Positions 21,508-32,690 of a stretch of 64,000 bases of DNA are shown piece by piece. A program made the position numbers and the translations under genes. Each line of letters begins with the position of its first letter. The stretch's first letter is position 1. This DNA comes from Prorocentrum cordatum (lineage: Eukaryota; Sar; Dinophyceae; Prorocentrales; Prorocentraceae), in contig CAUYUJ010005592.1 in the NCBI GenBank assembly GCA_963575745.1, positions 483,166-547,165 on the forward strand. Reading direction: 5' to 3'. The notes beneath the pieces are model-generated. The model saw only the letters and a list, made by a program, of their open reading frames with translations. It was not told where the DNA came from and made no database searches.

Positions 21508-21652
21508 GGACGGGGTTAGGACGAGAATCAATTCGTTCCGGAACGTCCTGAGGAGGCCGCGGCGCCCGAGACATCTTCCAGCGCCGCGGGATCTCAGAGA
21601 TTCTCGAATTATCCACACCGGATGTTATGCTCGCCCTGGCTTCGTCTCGGTA
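21508..21652. repeat. Dispersed repeat alpha, copy 3
   Basis: Same ordered motifs: GGACGGGGTTAGGACGAG, CGTTCCGGAACGT, GGAGGCCGCGGCGCCCGAG, ATCTCAGAGATTC and CTGGCTTCGTCTCG. Confidence 0.75.
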
Positions 21653-21870
21653 AACCGAGGATGCATTGCCCAGGCCGAAATGCACTCCCGTCTCGAGCCC
21701 CCCTGCCACAGCAGGGGTCTCTGCAAGTGAGGCCGTCCATTGCGGGGAACGCCTCCCCGGAGTGGTGCGCGCCCGGCGTTCCTGCCACTCCGGCGAGACC
21801 GTCCATTTGGCCAAGCAGAAGCAACGGGGTACGGGCCCCACCGAGGTATATTGGACGGGAGCCTGGGGAG

Positions 21871-22025
21871 AAGTGAGAAGGGGCGGGCCTTCCCAGAAGG
21901 CTCGGAGGCCCCCCGGTCGTCTGAGAAGTTTTCTAAGCCTTCCCCGAAGACACAGAAAACCTCAGAAGGCCGGAGGGCTTCTGAGACCCCCCGACGCTTT
22001 TGAGAAGGCCTTCTCCGCCTCACTT
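21871..22025. mobile_element. Second fold-back element, imperfect arms
   Basis: The arms AAGTGAG...GGCCTTC.CA at 21871-21895 and the reverse complement at 22001-22025 match at 19 of 25 positions. The interior shares CTTCCCCGAAG and AGGCC/GGCCT blocks with the element at 20759. Confidence 0.5.
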
Positions 22026-22029
22026 GCCC

Positions 22030-24200
22030 CCCTCGCTCGCCGCCAATTCTGGCCAACAAAAATCCAAAGAGGTACAGTCGGACCGAGGTATGACATCGAG
22101 GTTGGTTCGGGGAGTGCACCCTAGTGTTCTTCGTGTTTGTTGAATGTTTTTGTGCATCATGAGGGGGGTACCCCTGGATGTTCTGTGTGTTTTGGCCAGC
22201 GAACGGCCTCATGCTCTCGAAGGATGTTCTTCTGTCCCTGGCCCGACCGTTGCATTGTAGACTTCAAGGGTCGATCTCGTGCGTGTCTCGAAAGCTTTCA
22301 GACGAGTATGGCGACAGCTGTTGCGGAAGTCCCAGGCAAGAGCCGGAGCCCCCGCTTGAAAAGGAGCCGCCCTCTACCCGTGTAGTCGTTGCACAATGGG
22401 AGGTTCCAGGTCGTAGATTATGAGGAAGTCTGAAGCACGAATCGCATTACGAAAAAGAGCCACCCTCGCTCCGTGTAGCTGCTGGAAGTGTTCAAACGAA
22501 TGTGCGCGGCGCTCGTGAGAGAACTGCGTTTTGAAAACGGTAATCCCTGCTCCTAACTGGCCAGCCATCCTTTAACTTTTGGAGGTTTTCGGTTTCGCTT
22601 CTGGAGCGTCTAACGCAAGGAAGTCTCAAGTGAAATGTCGGGCCCGCCGGCCTACGGACGCGTCTGGTGATGCGACAGAGGGGAGTGGTTCATAACGACG
22701 AGGGGCTTATGTTTTCGATGAGGAGCAGGAAGGATGGCTCCTCCTCATCCTCCTGATCCCCCCTCTTGTCCGGTTTCCTGGCCGCCGTACATCCCCAAGT
22801 GCTCTCTCCTCATCCTTCCCCTCCGTCCCCCTCTCTCACCCTGCCCTGCCAGCCCCTTCTGCTATAGGATGCTCCTCTCCGCCGCCTCACACCTCAAGCA
22901 GGCCTGCTGCCAAGTGCTTCATAACCCAGGGGATTGTCGCCGCAAGGTACTTCCAATACAGTCCCAGTTTTCCTCCTGAAGGGGGAAGGCCCAGAGTCTC
23001 TGGAGATCTCTGGAGGTCGTCCGAGGCCCCGGGATGCGAGGCCCGTGATGGCCTCGGGAGCTAACCCGGAGGCCTCTCGAGCCAGCCCCTCGATCCTCGA
23101 CCCTCGCACCTCGAGCCTCGAGCATCGAGCCTCCTCAAGCCTCGAAGCTCACTCCTCTCCTTCTCTCACCCTCCTGGCTCAACAAGCACTTGTTGCTGCG
23201 CGGGGCTTCTTCCTCGTGACTCGACCAGCGTTTTTGAGTTTGCTGTCAGTGCCAGACGAGGCACCAGGCACGGCCTCGACAATGGAGGCGGCGGCGGCGA
23301 AACAGCAGCAGGCCGGCCACGACCCCGCGGTTTGGTGCTGCGAGCGCACGAGCCGCCGCCGAGTGACGTGGCCGCAAGCCGCAGGCGACGGACGTCTCGC
23401 CGAGCCCGACGCGGCGGCCGAGGCGCGGCCTGAGGCGCGGCGACGGACAGCCACGGCCACGGCCACGGTAACGGCCACGAAGGCGACGGCGAAGGCGACG
23501 CCGACCTACGACGGCGACGGCGAGTGCGACGGCCGCGGCGGCGACGACAGACGGCGATGGCTACGACTGCGACGGCGATGGCTGTGGGGACGGGGCGGAG
23601 GCGGCGAGTGACGGGCGACGAGCCACGTTGCGTCGGCGGGCCGAGAGACGTCGGCGGCTGACAAGGCCACGAAGTGCCCATCAAGGTCCGCGTCCAAAGA
23701 CACGATCACCACCGAGCAGGATATTGCGGGACCAGAACCATCGGACAAGAGAAACAATCGCACGTAATCGTACACTTTCGGAGCTTCGCGCGGATTTCTC
23801 GGATCGGCGTTGGAACGCCCTGGCGCCGCCCCTGAAAATCAGCGGGATCCAGCGCCGAATCACCCTGCTTGCCTACAGGGTACCCTGGGTTTCTTGGGTT
23901 TCGATGGTTTTGCCATAGAAAGCGTGACGTTCCCACACCAAAAAGATTTGGGTTTCTTGTGGAAGGTTTCTTGTGGTTGAGCTCCTATTGTAACACACGT
24001 AACCTTGGGAGGTGTTTAGTTTCAGACCCCCCCTTTTGTTTGGGCGGGGACTGGGACTGGTCCTGAAACTTCCTCGTCGCGGCGTGGCTGGTTTTCCTCT
24101 GTTGTTGGGCGGGCTGGATAAGGTTGGAGGTTTACTTCTCCCAGGGAATAATGCACCCTGGGCCACTCCCTGCACTAATCCTGCTAAGGAGGAGGGGGAG
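22030..24200. other. No supported gene
   Basis: Mixed sequence with CTCGA-rich short repeats at about 23085-23150 and GGC/ACGGCC repeats at 23440-23600. A diverged relative of the 25-kb tandem repeat (TGTTGTTGGGCGGGCTGGAT) lies at about 24080-24150. The Arg/Ala frames at 23280-23610 look like composition effects. Confidence 0.5.
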
Positions 24201-24290
24201 CAAGAGGAAAGGAGGAGGAGGAGAAAGGGTAGGAGGAGGAGGAGGAGGAGGAGGAGGAGGAGGAAGGATGGGGAGGAGGAGGACGCATAT
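24190..24290. repeat. GGA microsatellite
   Basis: (GGA)n with interruptions. Confidence 0.9.
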
Positions 24291-24401
24291 GATGAGAGGC
24301 AATATGAGGAGACAAAGGGTGGGGGGGGCACGTGAGGGCCAGACCCTTGCGTGTGAGAGTGCGATGAGGGGTAACCATTGCCTTGGAAACTCGTGTTAAC
24401 T

Positions 24402-25045
24402 TCAAGGTCAAGTCGGTCACCTTTAAGGGCTCCTTGTAGTTTCTATTACAACAGTTGTATTATTTAGGTTTGACCACGTTTGAGAACATAGTGTAACTTC
24501 ACAAACCAATTGGCCACGTGAAGGGTTCACTTCAGTTTCCAGGCCAGCATGGCGAACTTTCCGTTGTGAGCAATGCAGAACTTGCTACTCGAGCGTCCGC
24601 GCGCGCGCAATCGGGTGACCCACGTGCGGGCGGGTCACCTGAAATGCGGGCGGGTCACCTGAAGGTTTGTCTTAGTTTCCAGGCCAACATGACGATTTTC
24701 CAGTGTGCGCAATAATTTCTCCACGCGCGCGGACGCGCGCTCGCGCGGATGCGCGCGTGGCGAGTCTTGTTTAATAATCCACGGTGGGAAGGACAGTCAC
24801 CAGGTTGATACGGAAACTAATGTGAACCCTTCACGGTGACCGATTCGATTTTGATGCCAGCGTGCGTTTCTCCATGCTGTCAACAATAGAACAGTCGCCA
24901 TGCTGGCTTGGAAACCAGTGTGGGCCCTGAGCGGTTGCGGATCGGAATAGGAAATCACATACGATTTTCAAGTTCTTCAAGAATCTACAAGTCGCCGTAT
25001 TGGCCTTGGAACCATTGCTAACCCTTCACGGGTCGGTTGGACTAT
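24402..25045. repeat. Six-copy, two-orientation array around a palindrome
   Basis: A unit of about 50 bp (GGTCACCGTGAAGGGTTCAC, TTAGTTTCC, AAGGCCAACATGGCGAC) occurs three times forward (about 24410, 24510, 24652) and three times inverted (about 24795, 24893, 24988). A GC-rich palindrome at 24721-24760 with perfect outer arms CCACGCGCGC / GCGCGCGTGG lies between the two sets. Confidence 0.75.
24721..24760. repeat. Central palindrome
   Basis: 40 bp, with 10-bp perfect outer arms and a CpG-only style interior. Confidence 0.8.
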
Positions 25046-25094
25046 GAAGTTGAATATGTTACTTTCAGTGTTGGGAAGAATACAGAGGTCGCCA

Positions 25095-25790
25095 TGTCTC
25101 ATGTGAGGAGGATGGGTGAATATCTTCTCATGAGGATTACAATAGAGAAGTCTTTCGTTTGATACAAGAGCTTTCTCAAACTCGCCTGCCTAGCGCTGCT
25201 GGCAGAACTCCTGCTGGCGCCTGGTCGGCGCGCGCGGCGACGTGGGATTAGCTTCCCTCTATTATTCGGGTGGGGTAGATACCGTTCGGGGGTGATTTCT
25301 CCAGCTGAATAATCCATTGTGTGATACACGCGGGAGGATGCGTGAGCATTTTCTCATGAGGACTGCAATGGGATTGCTCAAACTCGCCTGGCGAAAAGCC
25401 CCTTGGCGCCTGGTCGGCGCGCGCGGCGACATGGGATTAGTTATCCTCTATTGTTGGGCAGGCTGGATCATGTTTGAGGGTTCTCTCCCCACGGAGTAAT
25501 CCCTTGTTGGTTATCCTGCACGCGGGAGGATATGTGAGCATCTTCTCATGAGGATTGCAACAAGGACTATTTATTTTTGATCCGGGACGTTTCTTGAATT
25601 GGCCTGCCTGCTACAGCTCGCGGAAGTCGTTTTCGCGATTGGTCGGCGCCAGCGACGACGTGGGATTTGTTTCCCATTATTTGGGTGGGCTGGATGATGT
25701 TCGACGGTTCGTTCTCCCACGGAACAAACCATTGAGAAGATTCGCAAGCATCTTGTCTTGAGGTCTGCAATAGAAATTGTAGTCGCATTG
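25095..25790. repeat. Tandem repeat of about 190-230 bp, three copies
   Basis: The anchor TCTTCTCATGAGGATT(A/G)CAA is at about 25123, 25351 and 25541, and the anchor GGTCGGCGC(G/C) with GACGTGGGATT follows at 25223, 25412 and 25641. Each copy then has a TTATTTGGGTGGGCTGGAT-like stretch and a TCTCC(C)ACGGA end. Confidence 0.75.
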
Positions 25791-26260
25791 CATTGCGAAT
25801 TTAAATTCACCCGTCGGTCTCGTTTCTTTCAGCTTGGACGATTTTTCTAAGTAGGTTCTGAAAGTGGAGTTTCTGTAACGCCGAGGCCGCGGGTGGCGCT
25901 GAATATGTTTCATTTGTTGTTGGGTGAGCAGGATAATGCCAGATTTTTTCTCGCAGTGAATCGCGCTGTCTGGGATACCTTGCTCGACAGAGGATGGTTG
26001 AGCTGGTTTGTAAGAATATTGCAATATAGATCGACTGAATCGCTCGCTTCGCTCACTCCGCCGGCCCATTTCGCATCACTGTGGCTGCGTGGTTGTGTGC
26101 TCGTGCCCAGGGGGAGGGCAGTACGACCTTCGAGGTGATCTTTAGGGATGTGGCCCGCACCCTGTCGACGGGAGCCGATAGACTGCCCCAGAGGGCGCCA
26201 AGATGGCTCAAGAAAGCTCTAGAAGAGTTTCCAGACGTACCTGGGTTGTGGGTCAAAGCC
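25791..26260. other. No gene seen
   Basis: A half-unit relative of the preceding tandem repeat lies at about 25870-25960. The remainder is unassigned. The 9-mer TGGCTCAAG at 26204 is discussed under rejected items. Confidence 0.5.
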
Positions 26261-26264
26261 CTCA

Positions 26265-27110
26265 TGGATGCTTCTCTGAGTCTCTTCGGAGGGAGCCTCT
26301 GGGGAGCTTCTTGGGGACCTCTTGGGGCTTCCTTGCGTCCTGTTGGGAGTCTCGGGGGCCTCTTTGGGGGCATCTTGGGGGCCTCTTGGAGCCTCTTGGG
26401 GGGCTCGTGGAGGCTTCTTGGGGCCTCCTGCGCGCCTCTTGGGGCCGAGGGCTCGAAACGTCCGTTCGGGTTTTCCGTCTGGCCCCCTCTTGGGGCCGTC
26501 CTGGGGATAGTTTGGGCCCTCTTGGAGGCCTCTTGGGCGGTCTTGGGGCCCTCTTGTGCCCTCTTGGAGCTTTCGTGGGGGCCTCTTGGACCGTCTCGGG
26601 GCGATCTGTGGGGCCTCTTGGGCCGTCCTGGAGCATCGGGAAACCGAGCAGATGAGAACAGCAACATCCTTCAAACACCGAAGGGAAATCTATGGTGGTT
26701 GCCTTCTGGAGCCTTCTTGAGACGCTTTTTCGAAGCCTCTTTTGGCGTCTTGGGAGCATCTTGGGGCCGAGGGTTCGAACTGTCCGTTCGGGTTCCCCGT
26801 CTGATCCCCTCTTGGGGCCGTCCTGGGGATACCTTGGGCCTTCTTGGAGGCCGCTTTGGGCCGTCTTGGGGCCCTCTTGGGGCTTTCGTGGAGGCCTCTT
26901 GGGCCGTCTTGGGGCGATATGTGGGGCCTCTTGGGCCTTCCTGGAGCGCAGGGAAGCCGAACGAATGAGAACGACAACATCCTTCCAACACCGAGGGGGG
27001 CATCGATGGTTGTTGCTTCCTGGATCCCTCTTGAGACGCTTCTTCGAGGCCTCTTTGGGCGTCTTGGGAGCCTCTTGGGGCCGAGGGCTCGAAATGTCTG
27101 TTCGGGTTTC
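26265..27110. repeat. GGCCTCTTGG-type degenerate repeat, long copy
   Basis: About 850 bp of GGCCTCTTGGGG variants. A larger period of roughly 300 bp is visible because a block GGCCGAGGGCTCGAA(A/C) ... TTCGGGTT(T/C)(C/T)CCGTCTG recurs at about 26450, 26770 and 27080. Open on both strands. Confidence 0.8.
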
Positions 27111-27147
27111 CCGTCTGGCCCCCTCTTGGGCCCGCATGTGTTCCCCA

Positions 27148-27738
27148 CCCAGGGCAGCGCTTCGTGGCCCCATAATTAGGGAGCTCCACCGAAGGCCCCA
27201 GTGGGGGTGCCCGCATGCGGTTCCCCCGCCCAGGGCAACGTTTCGTGGCCCCACAGTGAGCTCCACCGCAGGCCCCAGTGGGGGTGCGGTTCTCCCCACC
27301 CAGCGCAGCGTTTCGTAGCCCCATGGGAGCTCCACCGAAGGCCCCAGTGGGGGTGCCCGCATGCGGTTCCCCCACCCAGGGCAGCGCTTCGTGGCCCCAT
27401 AGGGAGCTCCACCGAAGGCCCCAGTGGGGGGGGCCCGCATGCGGTTCCCCCGCCCAGGGCAGCGTTCCGTGGCCCCATCAGGAGCTCCACCGAAGGCCCC
27501 AGTGGGGTTGCCCGTTCCCCCACCCATGGCAGCGTTTCGTGGCCCCACAGTGAGCTCCACCGTAGGCCCCAGTGGGGGTGCCCGCATGCGGTTCCCCCAC
27601 CCAGGGCAGCGTTCCGTGGCCCCATAGGGAGCTCCACCGAAGGCCCCAGTGGGGGTGCCCGCATGCGGTTCCCCACCACCACCACTGGCAGGCCCCTCAC
27701 TCAGTTCGTGGCCCCATAAGGAGCTCCACCGATGACTA
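27148..27738. repeat. About 70-78 bp tandem repeat, eight copies
   Basis: Units run GCAGCGTTTCGTGGCCCCAT, AGGGAGCTCCACCGAAGG, CCCCAGTGGGGGTGCCCG, CATGCGGTTCCCCC(A/G)CCCAGG. Starts are near 27150, 27235, 27305, 27381, 27459, 27529, 27606 and 27700. CCCCAGTGGGG is itself palindromic. Every frame on both strands stays open, so the 527-codon minus ORF here is not called as a gene. Confidence 0.85.
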
Positions 27739-28329
27739 TATTCACAACTGCGGTACTCACAACTGCATATGGTTGGGTCCTTCGCCAGGCTAATTCGACG
27801 TGCTCCAGAAGGCCAGTTTGGACAAAAGGCTGCGTGCGTAGTCATATCAAGAGAATCTCATCGTGACCCCCCCCGCTTTCGGCCTCCAGGGCGGCCCTTA
27901 CTCCTCGAAGCGTCAACGAAACAGCTCGAGATGAAAAGTTGCCCTGGGTAATGAATAGGTTGAGGCTTCCAGGGGTCCACGTTATGATAATAAATCGACG
28001 TCGGGGATCGGAGGGAGAGGGTGGGATCATGGATGGAGGCTTAGGAGCCTCCCCGGAAGTTGTTGGACTTATGCTGGCCCGTTGTGGGGAACCCTCTGCG
28101 GCCTCGACCTCCACACTACCACACAAGTTTATAAGCATTGCGAACTTTCAGATGTTGATCTCTTGGGTCGGCGTTGGACCCCCCTTCCTGCCCACCCGTT
28201 GCGCTCCGCGCACTGGGAAGTGGCGTGGAGTGTGAGATCCAGCGCGGGCCTAAGAAGCAAGCGCAGACCTCTGGAAGTGAACGGTTGGGTGGATCAGGAG
28301 TTGGCTATGTCAGTCTTGTTTGTCGGGAG

Positions 28330-28752
28330 CCGACTTGTTCGTTCCAGGGTTCTTTTGGTCAGGAGCTGACTGCGTCTCGCTCGACGACCGCAGCCGACGA
28401 TCGCAGCAGCTGCGAGGACAGCCCCAAGCAAAGCACGGACGCGGACATTGCCTGGGGGAGCACGGACAGCGAGGGCAGTGATTACGACTCCAGCAGCGGA
28501 GCCAGCTGCACAGTCAAGAAGGCGAACTGGGCGGACCAGACGGACCAGGAGTTCGGGCCTGTCGTCGGCTCAGTCCGCCCCAGATGCCCAGCGATGTTTA
28601 TCATCATCGTGTTGTTCGTGCTTCCTACACAAGCTTCTCAACGTCACAAAGTTGTCCATTCGGAGTCGCTTGCACATCGGGCGGAGGGAGGAGGACGAGG
28701 AGGAGGAGGACGAGGAGGAGAGGAGGAGGGAGGAGGGAGGATGGAGGAGTAG
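28330..28752 (+). CDS. Possible Ser/Asp-rich ORF fragment, unknown
   Basis: The plus frame continues from about 28174. It encodes ADDRSSCEDSPKQSTDADIA, WGSTDSEGSDYDSSSGASC and KKANWADQTDQEFGPVVGS, then a hydrophobic segment (AMFIIIVLFVLP), then Gly/Glu repeat from a GGA tract to the TAG at 28750-28752. The acidic-Ser section has plausible coding composition and fits one frame only. No start is chosen and no family is recognised. The 3' end within microsatellite is unreliable. Confidence 0.3.
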   Translation, partial: PTCSFQGSFGQELTASRSTTAADDRSSCEDSPKQSTDADIAWGSTDSEGSDYDSSSGASCTVKKANWADQTDQEFGPVVGSVRPRCPAMFIIIVLFVLPTQASQRHKVVHSESLAHRAEGGGRGGGGRGGEEEGGGRMEE

Positions 28753-28799
28753 GCTGCTGCTGCGGAGGAGGAGGAGGAGCCACTCTGCATCGAAGTAGC

Positions 28800-31120
28800 C
28801 ACCCTCAGTGGAGCACGGCCTGCTTGTGCGTGCAGCGTGCGCCGATGATCCAGAGGTGCTTCCCCCCCTCGCTCAGGGCCCTGCGCCTCTGAAGGCTGCC
28901 CCGCCTCGAGAGCTCCATCTCCTCGTGCACGGGGCTTCGCACGTTGCGGGTCGGACGAGAGGGGTGCATCTGGAGATGTGGGCTTACGAAATTAGCTGTG
29001 TGCAGCTGGCTTCGGCCCCCCTGCTGGGTGGTCTCTTCGATGCATGGGCGCCTCGTGCGCCAGGAGACGCTGGGAGAAGTAGCTCCATGATCCGATTCGC
29101 TGGCCCCCCTTTGCTGGTCCTCCCTTTTGTGTTTGACCCGGCTCCTGGCCATAGACTGGGCGCCCTCGCAGGTCTTCAGGTCTTTGGTGGTCTCCAGTGA
29201 GCGCAAGCGCAGGGATCTTCGCTGAGACTCCGGAGAGGCATCTGCCTGCTTACTGGCTCGTTCCATGGGCAATGTTAGGGGGGGATCGGCTCAGGGGCGG
29301 GGGGACATGCATATCGCCGATTCCAGTTCGATGCTTCTCCCTCCTTGGCTGGTCGCCCCAAATCTTCTCCCAACTTTTGGCCCTCTTCGGGTCTCTGGAT
29401 GCCTTCGGAGGCTCATACCCTGAGATCCCATGTCGCGAGAACAAGCATTGCGAACAGGAACTACCAGAGCCCTAGACCCACTTTGTTTTCCTAGCTGGAT
29501 CGATCTGTGATGTCCCAGGTCACAGAACAAAGCAACATCGCCCGTAGTGAAAAAGTGTCGCCAGGATCTCAGGGGGCCAAGCATGGCCAAAACGAGCCGA
29601 TCCTCGGTCTGTCTCCATCGTATGTACGCCGATGTGCTCTGCACGGCTGGCGATCAGCATGCCGTCGCACCAGGCCCATGCTGCGAGCTCGCGTTGTCTT
29701 CGGCCACCTCTTTGTCGCGGCTCGTGAGAACCGCTGCCCTGCCTTATTCCTCAATGGGGGAAAAACTACCCCAACCCACATTATTGGTGTTTACTAAACG
29801 GTCGGTCGTTTACCACACAGCCCTGTCCCGTTCGGGTCCTTCCTTGTGTCCTTCGGTGCATTTCTAAACGGCTTGAGACTGTTTTGGGGGGCCCAGCGAT
29901 ATCCGGGTTATCGGGTTCGCCCCCCCGCCGCTCATTTGTATAACTTCACTTGGTTGGTTGAGCAGGTCCAGACATATCTTTCGGTATTCCCAGACAGCGC
30001 CCGCATCGTCGCGCCCGATGGCACAAGTGGTGTCAGCAGCGCTGGTGGTGCCACCGCCACTGCCAGTGACCCCATGACAGAGATTAGCGTTAGTTCTATT
30101 GGCAGTGGTGTGGTAGGGGTAGTCATAGTTTTAGTTAGAGTAATCGTAGTCGTCGTACCAATTGTCGTACGCGTAAGGAGGACGAGCATTTGCAATAATG
30201 GAAGTTAGAGTAGCTGCGGGGTAAGCAGGCAGTTGGCTACCATGTTCCCGCCATCGGTGCACGTGGTGCGCCCCGTCGCCCCGTCTTCCCCTCGCCTCCA
30301 CCCAATTCTCCGCCCATCCCCTCTTGGTTGTTCTTTTTGGTTCTCCGCTGGCACGGGCAGTGCGCGCGGGCGTCTTCCTCGTGGCCGAGGCTGGCCAACC
30401 GCGGTGCTACTGCCCCCAGCCCGCCCCCAGGTGTTGCCCGCGGTGGCCCCCCGCGTGCCCTGGCCTTCAGAGGTCCAGTGGCCGGCGCTTGCTTGCGCAC
30501 AGCATGCACTTCAGTCTCAGTCTCCCAGCTCCCGGCGTCTGTGCTGAGCGCTTGCGTTAGCAACAGCGGGCTTGCCCGCGGGAGTCGTGCGCACACTCGG
30601 CGCCGCGCACCACTATGTGGCGTTTTTGGGGTATGTTTCCAGCTGGCCAGCCAAAAAGGAGACCACGCATGTGCAGTGCTTGCTGTTCCTCCTCGTCGCC
30701 CCATGCTTACGGAATACCATGTGTGTGCGGACCGACAGCCAGCAACGCCATTGAAGTCCAGGCAGCGGCCGCAGAGCCGGGGTGTGGGAAGACAACGGAA
30801 GCCAGGCAGCCACCGCGACGTGCACGACACACGGCCAGCCGGGCGGGAAGCCACATGAGTCCAAGAGATTATAGCGAAAAGCGAGTCGCAAGGCCAGCGG
30901 TTGCTTCCGAGACTCCCCGTGAGGGGCAACACGCAGGGCCGTGGGCGGGACGCAGAAGTTCATGCAGACACACACGCACTTCCTCCAGCGGTGGTGTTGC
31001 GACGCCATCACGAAGCGCTAATCCAGGGCACGTCTATGCGAAAGTCCACTTGGCGTAGCAAATGGGTGGAGTGGATGGTGGCAATCGTTGCAAAAACAGG
31101 GTTCGCGCATACACGTGGAA
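28800..31120. other. No supported gene; weak ORFs and one dispersed repeat
   Basis: Minus 28805-29272 (155 codons), minus 30237-30932 (231 codons) and plus 30615-31058 (147 codons) were inspected. Composition is mixed, without motifs. Dispersed repeat beta copy 2 lies at 29463-29573. A GTAGT(C/T)GTA-rich stretch lies at 30107-30170. Confidence 0.4.
29463..29573. repeat. Dispersed repeat beta, copy 2
   Basis: Aligns with 17826-17955 by ordered motifs (CCAGAGCCCTAGA, GGATCGA, GCCAGGAT.TCAGG). Confidence 0.6.
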
Positions 31121-31124
31121 GATG

Positions 31125-31640
31125 CCGTTGACACACGCAAGTATACACACCTTCACATTCAAGTTCACGTTCACACTCAGATTCATGTTCACATGCGCGT
31201 TCGTATTCACATCTACATCCACATCCCCATACACAATGACATTGCCACTCACACTTGCATTCACATTCACGTACGTATTCTCAGTCGCATTCACGTCCAC
31301 ATCCGCGTTCACTTTGGCATTGGCTTTTGCATGCACATTCGCGTTCACGTTCACACTCGCATTCACAATCACATCCACATGCACAGTGATGTCCGCAGCC
31401 ACATCCGTATTCCACGTCCGCAGCCACGTTCTGACCCCCATCTTTCCACACACATCATCATGTACACTCACACTCACTTGTAAATACACATTCAATGTCA
31501 CATTGCGCTTCACATTCATATTCGCATTCACAGCCACAGCCGCATCCACACACACACATGCACATGCACATTTACATGTGCGTTGACATTCGCACTCACG
31601 CTCACACCCATACGTACACTCACACTTATCCAAACACATT
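31125..31640. repeat. CATTCACGTTCACA-type hexamer-based repeat
   Basis: About 500 bp of TTCACA/CATTCA/CACATT hexamers with small changes. Both strands are open but low complexity (Thr/Phe or Val/Asn). Confidence 0.9.
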
Positions 31641-32044
31641 GTCCAGTGCTTCACTCAGGGCAAGTGGTGCGGGAAGCCATACGAGCCAAAGAACATGCCG
31701 CATAGTGCAACACGCACGGACAGCGGGGCGCGACGCCCAGAGAGACTAAGCGCCTACGGTCGATTTCGACACGCAGGGCCAGCTCCTGTGTCAATGGGAT
31801 GTATCCACATGCGTGCGGCAAACTCCGCCAACGTGACTGTGCAACAGCCCAGCAGGAATGAAACTGAATGTAGGAACGGCACGATTCCGACGATTGGTCT
31901 GAACTGGGACGGGTCTTGAATTCGACCTCGTCTTCGTCCGCGTGGTATGGGGAGTGCGAGTCCCCGCCCTGCTGCAGTTCAGCGAGCGGTCTGAGCAGAG
32001 GCGGGTCGTGAATTCGACCTCACCCTCGTTCACGCGGTAGGGAG

Positions 32045-32145
32045 GAGGTGGAGGAGGAGAAAGAGGAGGAGGACGACGAGGACGAGGACGAGGAGGAGCA
32101 GGAACAGGAGCAGGAGCAGGAGGAGGAGAGGGAGAAAGTGAAGGC
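32045..32145. repeat. GGA/GGAC microsatellite
   Basis: (GGA)n, GAC-containing and GAGCA units. Confidence 0.9.
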
Positions 32146-32159
32146 AATGAGGATCATAC

Positions 32160-32690
32160 CTCTTAGGGACTCTCTTGGGGCCTCCTGGGAGCCTCATGGG
32201 GGCTACCTGGGGGCCTCTGGGGAGCCTCTTGGGGCCTCTTGGGACCTCTTACGGGCCTCTTGGCCTGTCAAACGCCTTCGGAGGCCGTCTTGGGGGCCTC
32301 TCTTGGCCGTCTTGTTGCCCTCCTGGAGCGCTTGAGGGCCGTCTTCGGGCCCTCTGGGAAGGCTCCTAGGCGATCTTGGGGTCCTCTTGGCCGACTTTGG
32401 GCCGTCTTTGGGGACCTCGTGGAGTGTTCGGGAGCTATCCTGGAGGCCTCTTGGGCCTTTCTGGCGGTCGGTCACTACAACAGGTGAGACCTTGACCGTA
32501 TTTGAAATAATGTGAAATCGATGTTTTCGCCTCGGGTTCTCTTGGAGGCTCTCTGGGAGGTCTCTCGGAGCCCTCTTCGGCCGTCCTGAAGCCTCTCGAG
32601 ATGTCCTGCGGCCGTTTCGGAGCCTCGTATGCTGTCTTGGGCCATCTTGGGCCCTCTCGGTGGCATCTTGGCTGTCTGGGACGCTGTGCA
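32160..32690. repeat. GGCCTCTTGG-type degenerate repeat, third copy
   Basis: Same family as 8820-9130 and 26265-27110. It starts directly after a GGA microsatellite. Confidence 0.8.

Noticed and set aside
26204-26212. TGGCTCAAG 9-mer
   Set aside because: Within the degenerate GGCCTCTTGG-type area; a related CCAAGATGGCTCAA word occurs inverted at 8830, so it belongs to the repeat, not to a leader.
26262-27845. Minus-strand ORF of 527 codons
   Set aside because: It is entirely made of the GGCCTCTTGG and 76-bp repeats, which are open on both strands.
31034-31654. ORFs of 130-206 codons over the CATTCA repeat
   Set aside because: Hexamer repeat translation with no information beyond the repeat.
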